From the NCBI GenBank assembly GCA_937896235.1, contig CALBMX010000087.1, positions 22,714 through 86,713 of the forward strand: 64,000 bases of DNA, read 5' to 3'. A program made the position numbers and the translations under genes. Of the stretch, positions 18,128 through 28,163 are shown piece by piece. Origin of the DNA: an uncultured bacterium. Its GTDB lineage: Bacteria > Planctomycetota > UBA1135 > GCA-002686595. Numbering within the stretch: the stretch's first letter is position 1; every line of letters starts with the position of its first letter. The notes under the pieces were generated by a model. That model worked only from the letters and a program-made list of their open reading frames with translations, had not been told where the DNA came from and made no database searches.

Positions 18128-20198
18128 ACGTACCCTCTTCGATTTCGACGTTCGGAACGAATTTCGAAACTTCAATGGTCTGGTTTTCCCCTTCCTTGAA
18201 CCTGGAGATGTATGGGAATCCATCGGCTTCTGACCACTCCTCGTAGGTGTAGACCTTGGAGGCCCCACGCTCCTCGACACCCATTGAAGCGGGTCGCCCG
18301 AGTGAGTCCAGGGTTATCCAGCACAGCTGACCGGAGTCCTCGGTGAGCACAATCCGGCCCTCGGAATCGATTGAGACTGTAATGCTGCTTTCGTCCTGAG
18401 CCAAACGATGGAGAGTGTAATAAATCCATCGCTGCATCTGTGTCTTCCATACCTGAATGGAGTCCGCGGAGACTGACGAAACGCCAGATGGGGCTTGTAG
18501 CCAGCCCTCGCCTTTAGAGATCACATTCGTAAAGAACAGGCCCGACATCATGCGTTGGCGCATTCGGATCTGAAGGGGCTCAAACGTGCGCCACTGCAAA
18601 ACAGGGACCTCTGCTGTGCCCGCCTTATACGTGATCTTGGCAACCTGTTCTGTATATACAGAGGTTAGGTCTCGCCAGCGCTCCTTTCCACCTAGGACCG
18701 TAAACATCGTATCGATTGCTTGCTGGGCGTCCTTCGACGAATTTGCAATGGGAGTGTCCTCACTTAGGAGGACAACATTGGCGACGGTCTCTAGGTAGGG
18801 AATAATCTCATCGGCAGGGCCGACGGCAACACACAGAAAGCGCGCTGGAGGGATGTGATTTCGGACCGCCATGGCGACGGAGCTTGGCGTGACTTGGCGC
18901 AAACGGTCGAGGTTGGTCTCCCAAAAAGTAGAGGGCAATGCGTTAACCTGTAGAGTCATTGCGCGCTCGAGTTGTTCGTCTGCCGAATCGTACCGGAAGA
19001 CCTGGCTTCCAAGCAGTCGGGCTCGTGCAGCATTTAGCTCTTCCTTGGGTATTATCTCCGAGCCCGTGGCGGTGATGACCTCAAGCATCTCCGAGAGTGC
19101 ATCTCCAACGGCTTCGTTGCGCGTGCCGCAGTATGCGTAGAACTGTCCTGGTCGCGCGAGGCCTCCACTGAAGCCGCATCCAACCATATAAGCGAGACCG
19201 AGGTCTGTCCGCACACGCTGCGTGATACGGTTGCTCATGCCGCCCGCCCCTACGACATAGGACCAAAGGGTTAGCGGTGCGTGACTGGGGTCATCAATCC
19301 GGACACCGATGCCACCGAGAAGGAGCTCCGTTTGCGGAACTCCCGGGCGATCTACCACGTAAATGGTGGTTCGCTCCGGAGACCAGAAAACGGGGGTGGG
19401 AAGGGCGGAGGCCGTCCCGACAAGCCCAAGCCCGCCAAGTGCTTGGGTGGCGATGTCAACGCCCATTGCGGCGGTGACATCGCCGCTGATGCCTACAGTG
19501 ACCCGATCCAAACCCACGTTGGAGTCGTGGTATTTTTTGAGGTCGTCAATAGCGATGGACGAAACACTTGCCGCAGTTGCACTTCGACCGAAATGGGATG
19601 TGTTTCCGAAGAGCACACGATTCATTGCTTGGGTTGCAAGTTCGGCAGAATCTTCTTTGGCGCGAGCGATTCCGTTCAAAATCTGCATGCGACCAACTTC
19701 CACGGCCCGCCCGTCAAACGCGGGGGACCTGAGGAGCTGGCCCACGCGAAGGAGAGTTCCTTCCAAGTCCTCACGCAGGCACGAAAACGATATGCGCAGG
19801 TGATCTTGAGTCATCTGCATGCTGAGTTCGACAGCGTGGGAGTCAAGCCAGCTATTGAACTCGGCGCCTGTGAATTCAGAGCAACCACCTTCGCGAAGAC
19901 CCTCAACGTAGAGATCGGCTAACCCACTCTTGTCCTCGGGCTCGCGCAAAGAGCCCGCTTCGAATAGGAGCAGGCCAAAGACGAGGGGCAACTGGTGATC
20001 CTCAATGATGAGCAGGGGGGCGGCGAAGTCACCACTTGCCGAGTGTACCTCCAGCCTGGTGGGAGGCTGAGCGACGAATGTCTTGAATGAGGGTGCCTTG
20101 ATCTCTGAGGGGCTTGCGGGCAACTCGGCATTCTGAGCACCTGCGGCAAGTGTCGCGATACAAAGTGCAAGTGCAGCTAAGGGACGTGAAAGTTTCAT
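18117..20198 (-). CDS. M16 peptidase-like protein, catalytically inactive, with C-terminal extension
   Basis: A 693-residue exported protein; signal peptide MKLSRPLAALALCIATLAAGA. The first about 430 residues follow the two-lobe M16 (insulinase-like) fold. The N-terminal lobe has SGLADLYVEGL where active members have HxxEH, so zinc cannot bind. The second-lobe substrate-binding pattern is present (YVVGAGGMSNRITQRVRTDLGLAY). The final about 200 residues resemble an outer-membrane lipoprotein-sorting or DUF4292-like beta domain; I do not recognise it firmly. It follows the active M16 gene by two bases. Active/inactive M16 pairs are known to form heterodimers, which is the likely arrangement here. 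Confidence 0.8.
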   Translation of the reverse strand: MKLSRPLAALALCIATLAAGAQNAELPASPSEIKAPSFKTFVAQPPTRLEVHSASGDFAAPLLIIEDHQLPLVFGLLLFEAGSLREPEDKSGLADLYVEGLREGGCSEFTGAEFNSWLDSHAVELSMQMTQDHLRISFSCLREDLEGTLLRVGQLLRSPAFDGRAVEVGRMQILNGIARAKEDSAELATQAMNRVLFGNTSHFGRSATAASVSSIAIDDLKKYHDSNVGLDRVTVGISGDVTAAMGVDIATQALGGLGLVGTASALPTPVFWSPERTTIYVVDRPGVPQTELLLGGIGVRIDDPSHAPLTLWSYVVGAGGMSNRITQRVRTDLGLAYMVGCGFSGGLARPGQFYAYCGTRNEAVGDALSEMLEVITATGSEIIPKEELNAARARLLGSQVFRYDSADEQLERAMTLQVNALPSTFWETNLDRLRQVTPSSVAMAVRNHIPPARFLCVAVGPADEIIPYLETVANVVLLSEDTPIANSSKDAQQAIDTMFTVLGGKERWRDLTSVYTEQVAKITYKAGTAEVPVLQWRTFEPLQIRMRQRMMSGLFFTNVISKGEGWLQAPSGVSSVSADSIQVWKTQMQRWIYYTLHRLAQDESSITVSIDSEGRIVLTEDSGQLCWITLDSLGRPASMGVEERGASKVYTYEEWSEADGFPYISRFKEGENQTIEVSKFVPNVEIEEGTFSL

Positions 20199-20200
20199 CG

Positions 20201-21721
20201 TTACAGGCCTCCTGTAGTTTCTTGCAAGGGCACAAGGGTGGCTATCGTGCGATTGTCTTTGGTGAAGTACTTGGCGAAGACGCGCTGGATGTCTTTTGCC
20301 GTAACGGCTGCAACCACCTCCGTTTGTCGGAATAGGTTGTGCCAATCGCCACTCTTGGACTTCCACTCACAGAGGCTTGCAGCTAAATCTTCGTTACTCG
20401 CGAGGCCGCGTAGGAGATTGGCGCGCGCTCGCGTTTTTGCGCCTGCGAGCTCTTCGTCGGTGGGCCCATCTGCCTGTAGTTTAGTCATAACCTCAAAAAT
20501 ACCGGCCTCTAGAGACTCGATGGGGACGCCGGGGGCGGGAATCCCGTACACGACGGCTAGGTTGGGATAGCGATCTCCTGGAAGGCCGCTAAAGGATCCA
20601 ATCTCTGCGCCAAGACCGCGATTGCGAATGAGAGATTCGTTGAGCCTAGAGGCTTGCGCTTGGCCCAAAATGGAGAGGCCTATCTCGAGGGATGTCGTGT
20701 CCGCATGGGACTTCCCGGGAATGTGCCAGGCCGCGATAACGATGGGCATGGCGGGGAACTCAACTTCAACTCGTCGCTCGGCTTCTTGGGTTGGTTCGAC
20801 AATGTCCACGGTCGTTGGTTCCGGACCGGGCTCGAAATCTCCGAAGTAAGACTCGAGCATGGGGACTAATGTCTTGGGATCGACGTCGCCAACAATGGCT
20901 GTGGTGAATCGCCGAACCCCGTAGTTTTTTGCGTAGAACTCTTCGGCTTGGGTACGTGAGAAGCGGGTTAGATCCTCGGCATAACCGATTACGGGCCTGC
21001 GGTAGGGGTGCTTTGTGAACGCCGTCCCGAGGAGCTGTTCGATGAGTGCACCAAAGGGATCCGATTCAACGCGCATACGCCGCTCTTCTAGGACCGCGTC
21101 GCGCTCCTTGTAGAATTCGCGCAACACGGGATCTGCGAAGCGCTCGCGCTCTAGCCAGCACCAGAGCTCAAGTCGGTTGGAGGGCAGGGAGACCACGTAG
21201 TTGGTCTCTTCTGCAGACGTGGATGCGTTGAGGGAGCCAGAACCGCCAGCCTCTTCGAGAAGCTTGGAGAATGCCTCTGGTTGGACCAAGCGGGCCGCCC
21301 GGTCCTGGGCAGAGGTGAAGCGGGCTTCAGCTTGTGAAATCGCCCCAGCCGAACCTGCTAAGCGCACTGCTTCCAGCCCGGCGTAGGCCTTGTCCACATC
21401 GCTCAGTGCCCTCTTCTCCAAACTCCAGTCCTTGGAGCCAAGGCGCCTACTTCCTTTGAAGGCCATGTGCTCAAACATGTGCGCCATTCCCGTTGCCCCG
21501 GGATCTTCAAAAATTCCACCCACATCGATGTAGGTATGAAATGAGACGACGGGCACGCCGGCACGCGGAACAATGAGGAATGTCCAGCCGTTCTCAAGCT
21601 GATGCTCGATAACGCTGGCCTCGAGCTTTTCGAGCCCACCTTCAGGGGGGGATTGAGGCGCAGTCGTTACTGTAGTCGCGAGCAGTAGGCCAGCGATAAA
21701 AACAGTGGGTAGGCTAATCAT
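20201..21721 (-). CDS. M16 family zinc metallopeptidase (active subunit)
   Basis: A 506-residue exported protein; the N-terminus MISLPTVFIAGLLLATTVTTA is a signal peptide. The inverted zinc motif HMFEH (81-85) in GMAHMFEHMAFKGS is intact. A Glu-rich VLEERRMRVESDP helix downstream supplies the third ligand. The second lobe has LSILGQAQASRLNESLIRNR. It probably degrades peptides in the envelope together with the inactive paralogue encoded two bases downstream. The gene is the next one after the 1,254-residue TPR/metalloprotease gene on the same strand (111 bases apart). Confidence 0.88.
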   Translation of the reverse strand: MISLPTVFIAGLLLATTVTTAPQSPPEGGLEKLEASVIEHQLENGWTFLIVPRAGVPVVSFHTYIDVGGIFEDPGATGMAHMFEHMAFKGSRRLGSKDWSLEKRALSDVDKAYAGLEAVRLAGSAGAISQAEARFTSAQDRAARLVQPEAFSKLLEEAGGSGSLNASTSAEETNYVVSLPSNRLELWCWLERERFADPVLREFYKERDAVLEERRMRVESDPFGALIEQLLGTAFTKHPYRRPVIGYAEDLTRFSRTQAEEFYAKNYGVRRFTTAIVGDVDPKTLVPMLESYFGDFEPGPEPTTVDIVEPTQEAERRVEVEFPAMPIVIAAWHIPGKSHADTTSLEIGLSILGQAQASRLNESLIRNRGLGAEIGSFSGLPGDRYPNLAVVYGIPAPGVPIESLEAGIFEVMTKLQADGPTDEELAGAKTRARANLLRGLASNEDLAASLCEWKSKSGDWHNLFRQTEVVAAVTAKDIQRVFAKYFTKDNRTIATLVPLQETTGGL

Positions 21722-21832
21722 GGTGCAAAATGTCCAGGGGGGTCCCCCGCCTCAAGTGAGACGAGTTGATGTGGGGAGTGTAGCTGTACGGAGGAGCCGC
21801 CGGGCTGTTGGAAGCTTAGTCCAAGGGGATGG

Positions 21833-24800
21833 CTACCAGCCGAAGTAGTTTTGGGCGAGCCAACGGCTGGGCCGCTTGGGCACCCCTTCGAGTAGTACTT
21901 TAAGTTGATCTCCAGGCGCTCCAGCACTGCGCAGCTCCTTCAAGTCACTGAGGATTTCGGCGACGAGGCCACCTTGATATTCACTCAGCTTGACTTCCAG
22001 CTCGTCGAGCTTGGCCACCTGTCGCTCGGACCCCATGTGAAGGGCCGCTCGCGTGCACTCCTTTTCGGCCTTGGCCCAATCCCGATAGCCTGGATCTTTC
22101 TGGAGCCTAGAGATTCCCTTCTCCGTAACCTTACTGTGGACAACGCCAAGTCTCTCTCCCCATTCGAGGAGAGCACCGAATGCCGGTGCGGCGTCGCGCT
22201 CAACAAAGGATGCGCCCGCCTCAAGCGGAGAGCTCGCCTCGCGTTGTACAGCCGTGAACATGGCTCGCGCTCGAGCGACATTGGAGTCCACGTCGGCGTC
22301 GAAATCGGCCGCTTCCCGAAGAATATCCAAGGTGGACCCGAAATCCCCCTCACGTGCACTTTCAAGGGCGCGCAGCCAGCTCTTGCGCCAGGCGCGAAGC
22401 TCCGGGAGGCGCCTGCGAATCATGAGCTCCTTCAGCGGGCTGTCCAAGTACGTTGAGTCGCCTGCACGATAGGGAGCACCCATGCGGAATCCGGGATCAC
22501 CTTCCCAAACGACCTTGCCGTCGACGTCTATAAGTAGCGTGCGCGGCAGGTTGAATCGGTCGATAGCGAAGTCGTCAAAAGTCTTCCCGATACCCCCTTC
22601 GCCCAAGTCATCGATACAGAGGAAACCCGGGAATTCGTGGCTTGCTAAATAGCTATCGGCTGAAGCCGAATCTAGTGCGGAGAGCACAGAGACGACCTCT
22701 AGCCCCGACGGGCCCCAGGAATTGTTTAGATCTCGCAGCCAGACATCAAGGGGCAGAAGATCGTTCTGCACGATACTCCAAAGGACAAGCACATGAACTT
22801 TGGGATCCTCTTCGTTCGCCCAAGAGGGGAGCTCGTCTCCAACCCAGCGCTCTGCTTTGGGAAGCGGGGGGACGATGTTTAGGTAACTTCCACTGACCGA
22901 ACCGGTGTCGCCACCTGCCTTGGCGAGCTCGTCGAAACGCATGCGCCTCTCAACCGCCGCGCCGGGATCTCGCAAAGGGCGATCGAGGTAACGAATATCG
23001 CGGAAGCGCGCCTTTCCAGGAGCGGCGAGAAGACCGAATCCACCCCGAAGTACTGCGGGGTCTTCAAACGATTGTGTTGCTGAGAACTCACCGTCAACCC
23101 AAATGTCAATCTCTGTTCCAACGATGTCGATGCGGAGTTCGTGCCACTCGGCCGCCTTGGAATCTCCTGCCTGCATCTTTGAGCTCACGGGAACGTGCCT
23201 CCAGATCCGGAACTCGCCCCCTCCGTAGAAACTTGCCAAGTCGACATAGGAGGGCTGCTCCAGTGTCGTGCCTGTGCCCGTCTCGCTGTCATGGGGAGGA
23301 TAGAGGACAAGCGAGTGAAAGTTCTGATCCGTCTTTTTGCCGAACACAAGTCCAGCGAATCCGACCTCGCCCTTTTCGACAAGCACCTTGGCTTCAAGGC
23401 TGAAGTCACCTGAGGTCACCGTGTCGAGAGACAAGAACTGATAGTCGTATTGATTGGGAGATTCGTACTCTGAGGCTAGGACTGAACCCGCAGGGGAGAA
23501 CGCCGTCTTGCCTGCGGCGACCCAACCGTCCAAGTTGCTCTCGTTGTAAGCCAGCTTCCAAATCCACAGTGACTTGCCGGAGCTCTCGACTGCGCGCTTG
23601 TAGATGTCAAACAATCCGGGCATGTCGAGGGCTTCTCCCAGGCGCCAAGAGACATCCATCGCCATGAGGGGCCGCTCGGCGGAGAGGTAGCGCTCCGCAA
23701 TGGACATCGCGCGAACCTCGATATCTTCATGGACCTTGTTGAGCTTCTTCTGCCGGGAGTCCCACTTGCCGAGCAGGCGCTCCAACTTGTGAAGGCCTTT
23801 CTCCAAATCCTTGGCTTCATCCGATCCGGGAGTCTCGGCAGCCAGCCATGTTTCGGTGATGCGAATCGCGTCAAGCATGAGGTGAGACGCGCGGTCTTCA
23901 TCGCTCTTGTACTGCGTCAAGAAGTTGGCGAATGCCTCAAGGGTCTCGACACTGTCGGGTGTCCGAAGGAGCGCCTTTTCAAAGTGCTCTGCTGCGGAAT
24001 CGAGCTCTCCACGTGTAATGGCGTTTGCCGCCCAGGTGAGATACGGTCGATCGACAAGCGCTTGCCCGGCTTGCTGATCGCGAAGGCCCAAGATCCAATC
24101 TTTCCAGATCTTATCGAGGTCCTCTACTGTTTTCGGGAGCGCGAGCCCCTCGTCGAAGTCCGCGTCTCGCGTCGGATCCGACGGATTCGCAAGGACTACC
24201 TCTTCGAAGTTCTCGACGGCACCCTCTCCACGCCGTCCGCCCGAGGTGTTGATGAACTCTGCAAATGCGGGGCGATAGACAAAGCGCCCATCGATCGGAT
24301 CTTGATAGTTGTAGAGGAAATAAACGACCCCCCAAGTTGGCGCATACCAGGGTGGTCCCCAGGCGTAGTCGTTCTCCAAGATGATGCGGAATGTTGGCGC
24401 GGTCTCCGGCGTCGAGTTCGCGTCACCAGCGACGATCCCATCCGAAGCACTCTCCATCCAACCCTTTTCCATTCGCGTCGCGAGAGGGAAGAGACGGTGA
24501 TTGGCCGGCAAGTTCATAATCACGGTGCCATTCGCCAAAATACGGCAGCCTTCGAAGAAGGAGGCAAGCCCCTCATTGAGCCAACCCGAAGCGGACGTCG
24601 CCAGGGAGACGAACTGGTGAGCCGCTTCGTGAAACAGGGTCGTCGTCATTCCTTCAAAGCCACCGTCGCCGATGTAGGTCTCAACGGCGCTTCCTGTGAA
24701 GTGGCCGGCAGACCACTCGACGGGGGGGCCCATTCCCTTCTCTAGATACTCGTCGCGATCCTTGAAAATGTTCAGGCTGATCTTCGACACGCTGCCGCCA

Positions 24801-25597
24801 TCCTCTTCCGTCCCGTAGTGAAAGAAAATACGGTAGAAGGCGTTCATCTGCTCCATCGCCTCCGCGGCGCGAACCAGGACCTCGTAACCGCCATCCGTAT
24901 AGGTGGTGTAGTTTTCGCGGTCTTCCTTTGCCTTACTGCTCCAATCGCTGTGTTCAGCGTCGAACTTGAGGACCCACTCCTCGCTTACATCGGCGAGCAG
25001 ATCCTTGGGCTTGGCGTCTGCGGCAAGGCTCGGATCGGGTGCGGCGGCGATGCGCTCGATGGCATCTTGCACGACCTTGTTTTCCGGATCGAGGGCGAGG
25101 ATCTCCTTGAAGACCCGAATCGCACTGTGGGGGCGGTCGTCTGCCTCGTAAGCCTGGGCCAGGGGGGTCAGCTGGTCGAGGAAGCGCTCCTTCAGACCTA
25201 AGAGATCGGATGCGAGGGGGTCGTCGGCAATGAGCGCGGCCTTGAGCTCCTTGAGCACCGCCTTGGATGCGCCCTGTGCTTGTGCCAATTGAAAGTAGCG
25301 GTGCCGACAATAGATCTCCTCATCGCGATCCTTTGCGGCGATTGCCCAGCGAGCACGGAGCTCCCACGCCGAGAGAGCTTTGGGGTCGCGCTCCAAGGCG
25401 CGCTCTATTTGAAAGCGTGCGGTCTCTAGCTGGCCCTGCTCCAAAGCTCGCTCCGCCATGCTCAAGGCATGGGCAAAGTTTGAGCCTTCTTCAACTCGTG
25501 AGGCGGGGGTGGGCTCGCTTGTCGGGGAGACAATGGCGAACAGGCCTGGACATAAAAGCCCAATGGTCAATAGACCAGGTGCGAAGCGTCGAGACAT
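21833..25597 (-). CDS. Large exported TPR / HExxH metalloprotease / thioredoxin-like protein
   Basis: A 1,254-residue protein. A signal-like segment (MSRRFAPGLLTIGLLCPGLF) is followed by TPR-type repeats (about 40-210) and a gluzincin-like domain with HEAAH (323-327) and Glu342 in WLNEGLASFFEG, close to DUF1570 peptidases. Further TPR units follow (about 540-660). A concanavalin/DUF1080-like beta domain comes next (about 720-890), then a thioredoxin-like domain (about 930-1060). That last domain has the VLVLWSI strand, the cis-Pro region FNLPRTLLIDVDGKVVW and no CxxC: the motif region reads SIVQNDLLP. It ends in a helical tail. Function unknown; a large envelope scaffold or protease is plausible. 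It follows a two-component system on the same strand by 55 bases. Confidence 0.75.
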   Translation of the reverse strand: MSRRFAPGLLTIGLLCPGLFAIVSPTSEPTPASRVEEGSNFAHALSMAERALEQGQLETARFQIERALERDPKALSAWELRARWAIAAKDRDEEIYCRHRYFQLAQAQGASKAVLKELKAALIADDPLASDLLGLKERFLDQLTPLAQAYEADDRPHSAIRVFKEILALDPENKVVQDAIERIAAAPDPSLAADAKPKDLLADVSEEWVLKFDAEHSDWSSKAKEDRENYTTYTDGGYEVLVRAAEAMEQMNAFYRIFFHYGTEEDGGSVSKISLNIFKDRDEYLEKGMGPPVEWSAGHFTGSAVETYIGDGGFEGMTTTLFHEAAHQFVSLATSASGWLNEGLASFFEGCRILANGTVIMNLPANHRLFPLATRMEKGWMESASDGIVAGDANSTPETAPTFRIILENDYAWGPPWYAPTWGVVYFLYNYQDPIDGRFVYRPAFAEFINTSGGRRGEGAVENFEEVVLANPSDPTRDADFDEGLALPKTVEDLDKIWKDWILGLRDQQAGQALVDRPYLTWAANAITRGELDSAAEHFEKALLRTPDSVETLEAFANFLTQYKSDEDRASHLMLDAIRITETWLAAETPGSDEAKDLEKGLHKLERLLGKWDSRQKKLNKVHEDIEVRAMSIAERYLSAERPLMAMDVSWRLGEALDMPGLFDIYKRAVESSGKSLWIWKLAYNESNLDGWVAAGKTAFSPAGSVLASEYESPNQYDYQFLSLDTVTSGDFSLEAKVLVEKGEVGFAGLVFGKKTDQNFHSLVLYPPHDSETGTGTTLEQPSYVDLASFYGGGEFRIWRHVPVSSKMQAGDSKAAEWHELRIDIVGTEIDIWVDGEFSATQSFEDPAVLRGGFGLLAAPGKARFRDIRYLDRPLRDPGAAVERRMRFDELAKAGGDTGSVSGSYLNIVPPLPKAERWVGDELPSWANEEDPKVHVLVLWSIVQNDLLPLDVWLRDLNNSWGPSGLEVVSVLSALDSASADSYLASHEFPGFLCIDDLGEGGIGKTFDDFAIDRFNLPRTLLIDVDGKVVWEGDPGFRMGAPYRAGDSTYLDSPLKELMIRRRLPELRAWRKSWLRALESAREGDFGSTLDILREAADFDADVDSNVARARAMFTAVQREASSPLEAGASFVERDAAPAFGALLEWGERLGVVHSKVTEKGISRLQKDPGYRDWAKAEKECTRAALHMGSERQVAKLDELEVKLSEYQGGLVAEILSDLKELRSAGAPGDQLKVLLEGVPKRPSRWLAQNYFGW

Positions 25598-25652
25598 AGA
25601 GCGTGTGAAGTCGGGGAGGTTGGCGGTGGGCAGGACGCCCATTTCACAGAGT

Positions 25653-27437
25653 CTAGGCTTGCTTGGCTAGGGGCAGCCGCAGACAGAATGTCGCTCCGGT
25701 GCTCTCACTAGTCTCATTCTTACGATTCGTAACCGACCTAGTACGCAAACTCACCAGAGTCAGGTCTCCACCAAGGCTCTGGGCAAGCTCTCTAGAGAGC
25801 GATAAACCCAGTCCGAGCCCTTCTTGTTCACTCGCTCGATCACCACTGGCTTCGGCTAGTCCGCGCTCATAGGCTTCGAATAATTTCGGTGCAAAGGTGG
25901 CGCTAACTCCGGGTCCGTTGTCGGCTACGAAGATCTCAACATGCTCGACGCCGGCGAGGACAGTGATGCGGACGCTGTGCTGGGCCCCGTTGGAAGGTCG
26001 ACCGTATTTGCAGGCATTGTCAACGAGGTTGAGCAGGATGCGCTCCACACTTTGGGGGTCAGCTTGCATCTTACATGGGCCGTCGACATGTGTGTCTTGG
26101 ATCAGCTCGACTGCCGATCCCTCACACCTCCTCCTAAGCAGGGGATCAAGATCCTCGAGAACGGCCATTAGGTCACGGGACTGTCCACGTGATTTTTGAG
26201 AAGCTGAGCCCTGCTCCATGCCAGCACTTTGCAAGACGTTGTCCACGATATGGCGGAGGCGCCCAGACTCCCGGTGAAGGGTCTCGATGTACTCTTGGCG
26301 TTGCGCCTCGTCCGTGACCATGCCCTCTTTTAGCATTTCCGTATACATGCAAAAAGTAGTCAAAGGCGTGCGCAACTCATGTGTGACGGCCGAGGCAAAG
26401 CGCGCTCGCCTCTGTGCCAAGTCTCTCGAGCGGTGGAGCGCTGTGTGGAGTGTTGCGAGGCTGGCAAGGTAGACTGCCCAAGCGCCCGCCAACGAGGTCG
26501 TCGTTGCGCTCCAGTGGAACGGCACCGCGGTCGGTCGACCACCAAGGTGGACGTCGAGAGCGACGGTTGCAAGCTGTCCACCGTTCCGGTCTGAAGAGCT
26601 CCTGCCCGGCGCCGGTGCGCCCGCACCACGGAGACTCTGCACAGAGGGGGAGAGGTCAAGCTCCCCAGCGCCGGCTTCCGACTCTGCAAGGGCGCTCAAG
26701 GCGAGTCGCAGAGCTGGCCAGTCGTACCAGATGCCTTGCACGATTTTTTCGGGTGTGCCGGGGTTCACCATCCGCAAGAGAAGGAGCTCTGCGTGCTTCA
26801 TCTCGATTCCGTTAATCGTAGTGCTTACAGGCACAAAGAATGCGTGAAACGGGGCAATGGGACTGACGCCAGTCGCCACCTTTGCGTCGTCTTCTGCGGT
26901 CATGCGAAGAAGTCCAAGGAGGAGTTTGGGGGAAGCGAACCTCTGGAGCAAAGCGCTGCGCTTCCTCGCCGACTCGATGCGCTGGACAGTCGTGTGACCA
27001 CGGAGTAGCGCTAAGTCGAGGTCCGCGCCCGTCGGGAGCTCTGGAAGCTGTATCTTTGCATCTGCATCGACCTCGAAATAGAGCCTCTGGAAGCTCGGCC
27101 CAAGCCCAGTGGCAAGGACGGTTGGCGCGAGTAATGGCGAGGCAAAGCGGGCTCCTTTGGGCTCGGCGTTTTGATTGTCGACGTAACTTTTGAAGGCACT
27201 CGGAGCCAATGTGGACTCGCGGGTAAACAAGACCCGGAGGGCGGAGTCCATTCGGTCGATGACCCTCTCCACTTGGGTCTTTTGTGCCCAGAATAATCTG
27301 GAATCATTAATCGCGCGTTCGCTCTCAACAGCGAGATAGGTGACCCAGATCAGTGCGATTGCAGAGAGGGGGGCGAGCCACCAAAAGAGTAGCAAGCGGC
27401 CTCGTGGCGATCGATTCGGTACTTTGGGCGTGAACAT
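25653..27437 (-). CDS. Membrane sensor histidine kinase
   Basis: A 594-residue kinase with a transmembrane helix near the N-terminus (LLLFWWLAPLSAIALIWVTY), a long periplasmic region of about 240 residues without a recognised domain, and a second hydrophobic stretch before the kinase core. The phosphorylated His353 is in the H-box AVTHELRTPLTTF. N-box (LVDNACKYG), G1 (VADNGPGV) and G2 (EGLGLGLSLSREL) are complete, so it should be active. It lies nine bases downstream of its cognate response regulator gene. The downstream metalloprotease and M16 genes on the same strand may belong to the same transcript or regulon. Confidence 0.9.
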   Translation of the reverse strand: MFTPKVPNRSPRGRLLLFWWLAPLSAIALIWVTYLAVESERAINDSRLFWAQKTQVERVIDRMDSALRVLFTRESTLAPSAFKSYVDNQNAEPKGARFASPLLAPTVLATGLGPSFQRLYFEVDADAKIQLPELPTGADLDLALLRGHTTVQRIESARKRSALLQRFASPKLLLGLLRMTAEDDAKVATGVSPIAPFHAFFVPVSTTINGIEMKHAELLLLRMVNPGTPEKIVQGIWYDWPALRLALSALAESEAGAGELDLSPSVQSLRGAGAPAPGRSSSDRNGGQLATVALDVHLGGRPTAVPFHWSATTTSLAGAWAVYLASLATLHTALHRSRDLAQRRARFASAVTHELRTPLTTFCMYTEMLKEGMVTDEAQRQEYIETLHRESGRLRHIVDNVLQSAGMEQGSASQKSRGQSRDLMAVLEDLDPLLRRRCEGSAVELIQDTHVDGPCKMQADPQSVERILLNLVDNACKYGRPSNGAQHSVRITVLAGVEHVEIFVADNGPGVSATFAPKLFEAYERGLAEASGDRASEQEGLGLGLSLSRELAQSLGGDLTLVSLRTRSVTNRKNETSESTGATFCLRLPLAKQA

Positions 27438-27446
27438 CGATTCGAT

Positions 27447-28163
27447 CTAGGCGGGTTCCGGCGTACTCGCGAGTCGATACCCTTGTCCGCGAACCGTGGC
27501 GATGACCTGCGCGCTTACCCCCTTGTCGCCTAAGCGTTCCCGCAGTCGGGCTACAAGCATGTCAACGGTCCGAGTTTCCAATCCTTTCGGATTGATCTTC
27601 CACACATAGCGCAGGAGTTCCTCACGCGCGATGGCTCGATCTGGGTTGGCGACGAGGAAGGCGAGCAGCTCGGATTCGCGCTCCGTAAGCTCGATTTCGG
27701 TTCCGTCTTGCAGTCTCGCTAAACGTCGCGCGAAGTCGATCCGCCTGCCCCCGATGTCCACGACCTCCGAGGTGACCTGTGTTCGCTCGGCCGACCTTCG
27801 CAGCACAGCTTCGACACGGGCCAAAAGCTCAAGCGGGCTAAAGGGCTTGACGACGTAGTCGTCCGCACCGGCCCGCAGGCCTCGGATTCTGTCCACTTCT
27901 GCACCGCGCGCCGTGAGAAGGATTACGGGGAGGCCGGGGGCCTTGCGGCGCAAATTGTCGAGAACACAAAAGCCATCCATATGGGGAAGCATCACGTCGA
28001 GTAGGACGAGGTCCGGTGTCGCGGCCAAGGCCTTCTCCAGGCCGCTAGGACCGTCGACGGCTTCTGAAGTCTCGTAGCCGTGAAAGCCAAGAGCGTCAAC
28101 AACTCCACGACGGACAGCTGCATCATCTTCAATGACAAGAATACGATGGGGGCTTTGGGACAT
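27447..28163 (-). CDS. OmpR/PhoB-type response regulator
   Basis: A 238-residue regulator. The receiver domain has the acidic pocket (IEDD, 11-14), phospho-acceptor Asp56 in LLDVMLPHMDG, Thr in LLTARG and Lys in VVKPFSP. The C-terminal winged helix carries LTERESELLAFL and VDMLVARLRERLGD, typical of OmpR family DNA-binding domains. It is the first gene of a pair with the histidine kinase, so phosphorylation by that kinase is expected. Target promoters cannot be told from the window. Confidence 0.93.
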   Translation of the reverse strand: MSQSPHRILVIEDDAAVRRGVVDALGFHGYETSEAVDGPSGLEKALAATPDLVLLDVMLPHMDGFCVLDNLRRKAPGLPVILLTARGAEVDRIRGLRAGADDYVVKPFSPLELLARVEAVLRRSAERTQVTSEVVDIGGRRIDFARRLARLQDGTEIELTERESELLAFLVANPDRAIAREELLRYVWKINPKGLETRTVDMLVARLRERLGDKGVSAQVIATVRGQGYRLASTPEPA

